Under the pieces are notes generated by a model that was not told where the DNA came from, made no database searches, and saw only the letters and a list, made by a program, of their open reading frames with translations. DNA of 64,000 bases from Bilabrum cf. latius (taxonomy: Eukaryota; Bigyra: Bicosoecida; Bigyra; Bicosoecida), in NCBI GenBank assembly GCA_965178125.1, contig OZ237740.1, positions 930,001-994,000 on the forward strand, given 5' to 3'. Position numbers and translations under genes: made by a program. This document shows, piece after piece, positions 60,071 to 64,000 of this stretch (within the stretch, counting starts at the first letter, position 1; each line of letters begins with the position of its first letter).

Positions 60071-63000
60071 ATGAAAATGTGTTTATATATTCTATTCGTA
60101 GTTGGAATGCTGCTTGATCGTGAGTCGGTAGCTGTCGTGTCCTTCGTGCGCCACGCTGCTGCATTCAAGCCGACCGCCTGTCTCGTAGTTGCAGACCTCT
60201 TCTCACTGAAACCAAACCAAACTGTTTTCGGTGTGTACATTTTCATTTGCAGACGCGGCGGCAGTGGAGTCAGTGACACGAGCGCCAGCGACGTGCCACG
60301 AGCTCTGCGAACTGTCGGGGCATGGAGCTTGCACGAGTTTGCCAAGTGGGAAAGGAAAGTATTGCAAATGTGACGACGGTTATAGAGGTGTTGCATGCCA
60401 GGCAAAGTAGTGCCCCGGTGTCGTTGCAGCCAAGCTGTCAGCAAAGCTGAATGCGTTGGCCGAGGATGCTGCCACAGTGTCCGAATCCCAAGATAAGGAT
60501 GAGATCGCCAGTCTATCGAAAGCACTTAAGGCTGCGGGTGCCATATCCCCGAGCATGCTTGCTCAGCTTCATTCTGATTCGGCCAGATCCGTGGCACCGG
60601 CGAGTGACTTAGAGCAGGCTTTGGGGCTTGGGCCAGGCGGCGCAGACGCCCTCAAGGCAGCCTCAAAGCTGGCAGCCGAGCGCGATTTGGTCGAGGCAGC
60701 AGCGGAGAGCGGCGATAATGGCGTGGGTGATGCAGCTGAAGAGGAGAAAGAGGAGGCAGCGAAGCTGGCTCGATTGGAGGCAACGGGCGGGCGAGACCCC
60801 GTGGCGCTGTGTGGAGGGCACGGCGTCTGCCAGGCAAGCACGGGCGAGTGCAGGTGCTCGGGTGGGTGGCACGGGCCTGACTGCAAGACCCGCGAGGGAG
60901 AGGAAGTTAAGACCCCGGAGGGAGATGAAGTTAAGACCCCTAAGGGAGAGGAGGTTAAGCAAGCCGAGAAAAAGGACTGCGAGGAGGACAAAGACTGCGG
61001 GGGCAGCGAGGCGGGCAAGTGCGGAGACGACGGGAAGTGCTTGTGCTCAGAGGGGCGGGCTGGTAAGCATTGTGAGAAGAAACTGTGCTCCCCGAACGAC
61101 TGCAGTGGGCATGGCAAGTGCAACCACGGGTCTGGCAGCTGCCACTGCCAGGACGGCTGGCAGGGCGCTGGATGCAACGAGAAGGCGCCGGTGGTGCACG
61201 GCACTGTGGTGGGCAAGGTGGTGAACCAAACGGATGGGGATTCTACTCCTCGCTTCATGAGTGTTCCTGCGCACGGCGGGTGGCGGGAGGCGCTTGGTCC
61301 CAGCAGTGAGGGCGAGGATGAGGGTGAGGGCGCCGAGGTGGAGGAGCAGGAGACCGGCATGCGCTTCCGTTCCAGCTCTCTGTCAACTGAGGGCAAGCGG
61401 GCAGTAAAGTCCACAGAGAGGTTTCTTGTGGTATGCGAGCCGGGATGGACGGGCTCGGATTGCTCTGTTCGCGTCAAGGAAGCTGCCTGCAATGGAGGAA
61501 AGGGGTGCTCGGGGCACGGGCAGTGCACGCAGTACGGGTGCATTTGCGAGGGCGAGTGGTTCGGGCCTCGCTGCGACGTCACGGCCAACGGGGCGCAGTG
61601 CCCGGTGGGCCGCGGTTTCAAGCCCAGTTACGGCTCGGATGACCTCAGCCGTGCTGCCGCCCGTGACAGGCTCTCTCTCGATGCTGCCGTGGAGGCCGGC
61701 ATCGTGCGCGGTGCAGAGTCCACGAGGGAGGACGAGGAAGCGGGAGGCGAGGAAAACGAGTCCAAGCCACAGGCCATGGGCACCGTCTTTGGCACGGGGG
61801 AGGGGGGCTCTGAAGGAGACGAGGCCGTTGCCAGTGCGGGTGCGGCCGAGGAGGGGGAGGAGGCGGAGGACGAGGAGCAGGAGGAACTCGACAATGCGAT
61901 GACCGAGGCAGAGAAATAGGAGGACGAGGAGGACGCCAAGTCACAGCCAGTGATCAATGGCGGTGCCGCCCTGAGGGAAAAGGCAGGGCTGCCGAGATTC
62001 GCGGCTCGTAGGGGTGACGCAATGGGGCCCGGCGTGCTGCAGCAGAGCAACTGGGGCGGAGACTTCGACCAGGACTCCACGGACGACGACGGGCCCGCCA
62101 CCGATGAGCTGGCGGCCGCGCTTGCTGCTGCCCAGGGCAGCATGGGGGGCGGGCCTGTGCCTGTGCAGCGCAGTACCGGCGTCTTGGGTGATGCTCCTGC
62201 GCCGGGCCAGAGGGAGTTTGCGTCGATGCGTGCAGTGTCCACGGTTGCAGCTCAGCTCATGCAGTCGGGTGCCAGGGCAGCGGCGGGTGTATCTGACGCC
62301 AGGCAGCGCCACTTTGAAGCTGCATCCATCGGTGCCCTTGAGCGGGTTGGCGTGGTGGAGGCAGGGGATGCGGAGAGCAAGGAGGATACTGCCTCACGTC
62401 AGGCGAAGAAGGAGCTCTTGTCCAAAGCCGCCGCGTTCATCGCAGCAGCCGACGAGCCCACAGAGCTGCAGGAGAGGCACGAGTACCGGCACGGGCTGGG
62501 GAGCGGGAGACAGTGCTCTGGGCTTGGCCTTTGCGCTGAGGATGGGAGCTGTCGATGCTAGCCAGGGTATGGTGGGGACAGCTGCCAGCTTCGCCAGGTC
62601 AAGCACGGCGTTTGCAGCGCGGCGCCCGAGCCGCTGGCGAGCAATATGTTTGAGCTTGCGCTGGACAAGGTCGCGCAGAAGAAGAAGGCCAACGCGTAGG
62701 AATCGAAGGCCGGGAACGGCACCGCGGCTGCTCTGCAGGCAAGGGGGTCGGTGGCGCAGCGCAAGGACGAGGACGATGATGAGCCTCTCAGGCTAGTGTG
62801 TCGTTGCGGTCTTGTGCCAGCACAGAAAGCTGCGTTCCCAGGGCAGCGATACACAGGGCCATCGTGTGACAAGCTCTCCTGTCCCAAGGATTGCAGCGGG
62901 CGCGGCTCTTGCGGAGAGCACGGGCAGTGCCTGTGCCCGCCTGGATGGACGGGTGACGCTTGTGACAAGCCGTCGTGCGTGGACATGTGCGGCGGCCGCG

Positions 63001-64000
63001 GCAAGTGCATTGTAAAGCGTGTGCCCCTCGACGAAGTGCCGGAGGGCGCCGTGACGGCCCGCCCTCTCCGGGAGCTCCTGACGTCGGCTGACCGGGCCGC
63101 CGCTGGCGATGCAGCAGCGGCGATAGGCAGGCGATCGTCCGCCCTCGGCGAGACGCTCGGCAGCACAGCGGCAGCCAAGCAAGAAGATGCGCCCAAGGTG
63201 GGTGCAATCCTCGCCAACCACCAGGAATAGCCAACGGAAGGGAGGCCCAAGCTCGCTGCGATCGTCAGCGGTAGTGCGCAGTCGAGAGCAGAGCATAAGA
63301 AGCTGCAGCAGAGCAAACCGAACGCGGGCGCGGTTTTGGCGGGAGCGGGCGGGACCAAGGGATCGCCGAAGGCAGGCGCGGTTCTAGCCGGCACTTCCAA
63401 GAAACGGAGCAACAAGGCGGGTGCCGAGGCCTCGAAGACGGAGACCGCCTTGCTGCAGCGCAGCAGCTCGGTCTCAAGGCAGCGCAGCAAGGTGCAGGCG
63501 AGAAGCTACGGGAGGCTGAGGGCGTCCCATTCGGGTCGGCACGGAGCACAGCCTGCTGCAGGCGCCGGTCGCGACCCGGCCGAGATCGTATCCGATGCGA
63601 CCTCTGGAAGCAGGCAGGTCTCGCATGAGCAGCACGCCCGCAAGGCCTCTGCTGGAGTGTCGGCAACGAAGCAGCCTTTCAAGAAGGAGGACACTGTGGT
63701 TGCAGCATTCTGCGAGTGCGAGGCGGGGTACGCTGGCGCAGGCTGCGGCACGAAGGTGTGTCCAGTGGCCAACTGCAGCGGCCACGGGAAGTGCGACGAG
63801 GCGACCGGCACGTGCAAGTGCACCGGCCGGTGGTACGGCGCCGCGTGCGATAAGCACCGGGATAGGCAGTGCCCGGGTGCGTGCGGGGCCAAGCTTCACA
63901 GAGGCATGTGCCACGACGGCACGTGCTACTGCGCCAAGGGCTTCACCGGCCCATCATGCAGCAGCGTTCTGTGCCCGTCATCTTGTAGCGGGAACGGCGT
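60071..64000 (+). CDS. Secreted protein with tenascin-type EGF repeats (3' end beyond window)
   Basis: Two exons visible, join(60071..60119, 60253..>64000), at least 1,265 residues. UAGs at 60408, 61917, 62559, 62697 and 63228 are read through. Exon 1 encodes a hydrophobic signal peptide (MKMCLYILFVVGMLLD). At least seven EGF-like modules of the tenascin/teneurin pattern follow, for example CELSGHGACTS with YCKCDDGYRGVAC, CGGHGVCQASTGECRCSGGW, CSPNDCSGHGKCNHGSGSC, CSGHGQCTQYGCIC, and CSGRGSCGEHGQCLCPPGW. Long acidic or Ala-rich spacers and a VKTPxGEE repeat separate them. One UAG (62559) sits inside an EGF module between its paired Cys and PGYGGDSC, so readthrough is needed to complete that fold. 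A role as an extracellular adhesion or matrix protein is an inference from the EGF modules. The C-terminus, which would show any membrane anchor, is outside the window. Confidence 0.85.
60120..60252 (+). other. Intron in the EGF-repeat gene (133 nt)
   Basis: Donor GTGAGT and acceptor TTTTCATTTGCAG, phase 1. It joins the signal-peptide exon to HAAAVESVTRAPATCHELC and the first EGF module in frame. Confidence 0.8.

Noticed and set aside
59914-60117. Short ORF with a hydrophobic stretch upstream of the EGF gene
   Set aside because: It overlaps the true signal-peptide exon in another frame and does not connect to the EGF frame through the GTGAGT donor.
1-64000. Pseudogenes, sequencing errors or programmed stop-codon readthrough
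   Set aside because: Errors and decay would give all three stops and frameshifts. About 100 UAGs across ten genes with intact frames is a code property, not a recoding signal at single sites.

Overview
This is a nuclear DNA window from a eukaryote, most likely a unicellular protist. It has very long genes, seven well-supported GT-AG introns, N-terminal signal and mitochondrial-type leaders, and eukaryote-specific families (NOP16, LYR protein, USP deubiquitinase, SNF2-RING ATPase, a DUF3638 giant). There is nothing prokaryotic in the layout. I cannot name the lineage from the sequence.

The central observation is a non-standard genetic code. Read with the standard code, every gene breaks into dozens of pieces, and every break is TAG. 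Read with UAG as an amino acid, the pieces join without a frame change into ten intact genes. By my count about 100 in-frame UAGs lie in roughly 18,800 codons, with no in-frame UAA or UGA. The eight genes whose ends are visible stop at UGA (seven) or UAA (one), never at UAG. Context favours glutamine: a UAG in a Gln-rich run (13210-13221), a UAG where I recall a conserved Gln just before the P-loop of the DUF3638 family (4774), and many UAGs next to CAG/CAA. The products below are read with UAG = Gln.

Layout. 1-30.8 kb, all minus strand: a giant DUF3638/DUF3645-type protein of at least 5,975 residues (runs off the left edge) and a ~4,000-residue ubiquitin-specific protease. 31.4-34.5 kb, compact housekeeping genes: a mitochondrial LYR-motif protein (-), NOP16 (+) and a type II thymidine kinase (-), arranged divergently and convergently with 100-200 bp spacers. 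34.7-42.2 kb, plus strand: two secreted proteins, one with IPT/TIG and L-type lectin domains and one a GH55/pectate-lyase-like beta-helix enzyme. 42.2-47.0 kb: gene-poor, lower-GC DNA with an 87-88 bp tandem array of about 25 units, flanked by oppositely oriented CTGGCAGAA-type short repeats. 47.0-55.4 kb (+): an SNF2 ATPase with a RING finger, SHPRH/Rad5-like. 55.5-59.8 kb (-): a TPR protein of unknown function. 60.1 kb to the right edge (+): a secreted protein with tenascin-type EGF repeats.

Functional themes are ubiquitin biology (USP, SNF2-RING, probably DUF3638), extracellular adhesion or carbohydrate interaction (lectin, beta-helix enzyme, EGF protein), and basic housekeeping. The genes are not an operon. 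Neighbours appear to share only short divergent promoter regions. No tRNA, rRNA or CRISPR array was found; the matching suppressor-type tRNA-Gln(CUA) must lie elsewhere.
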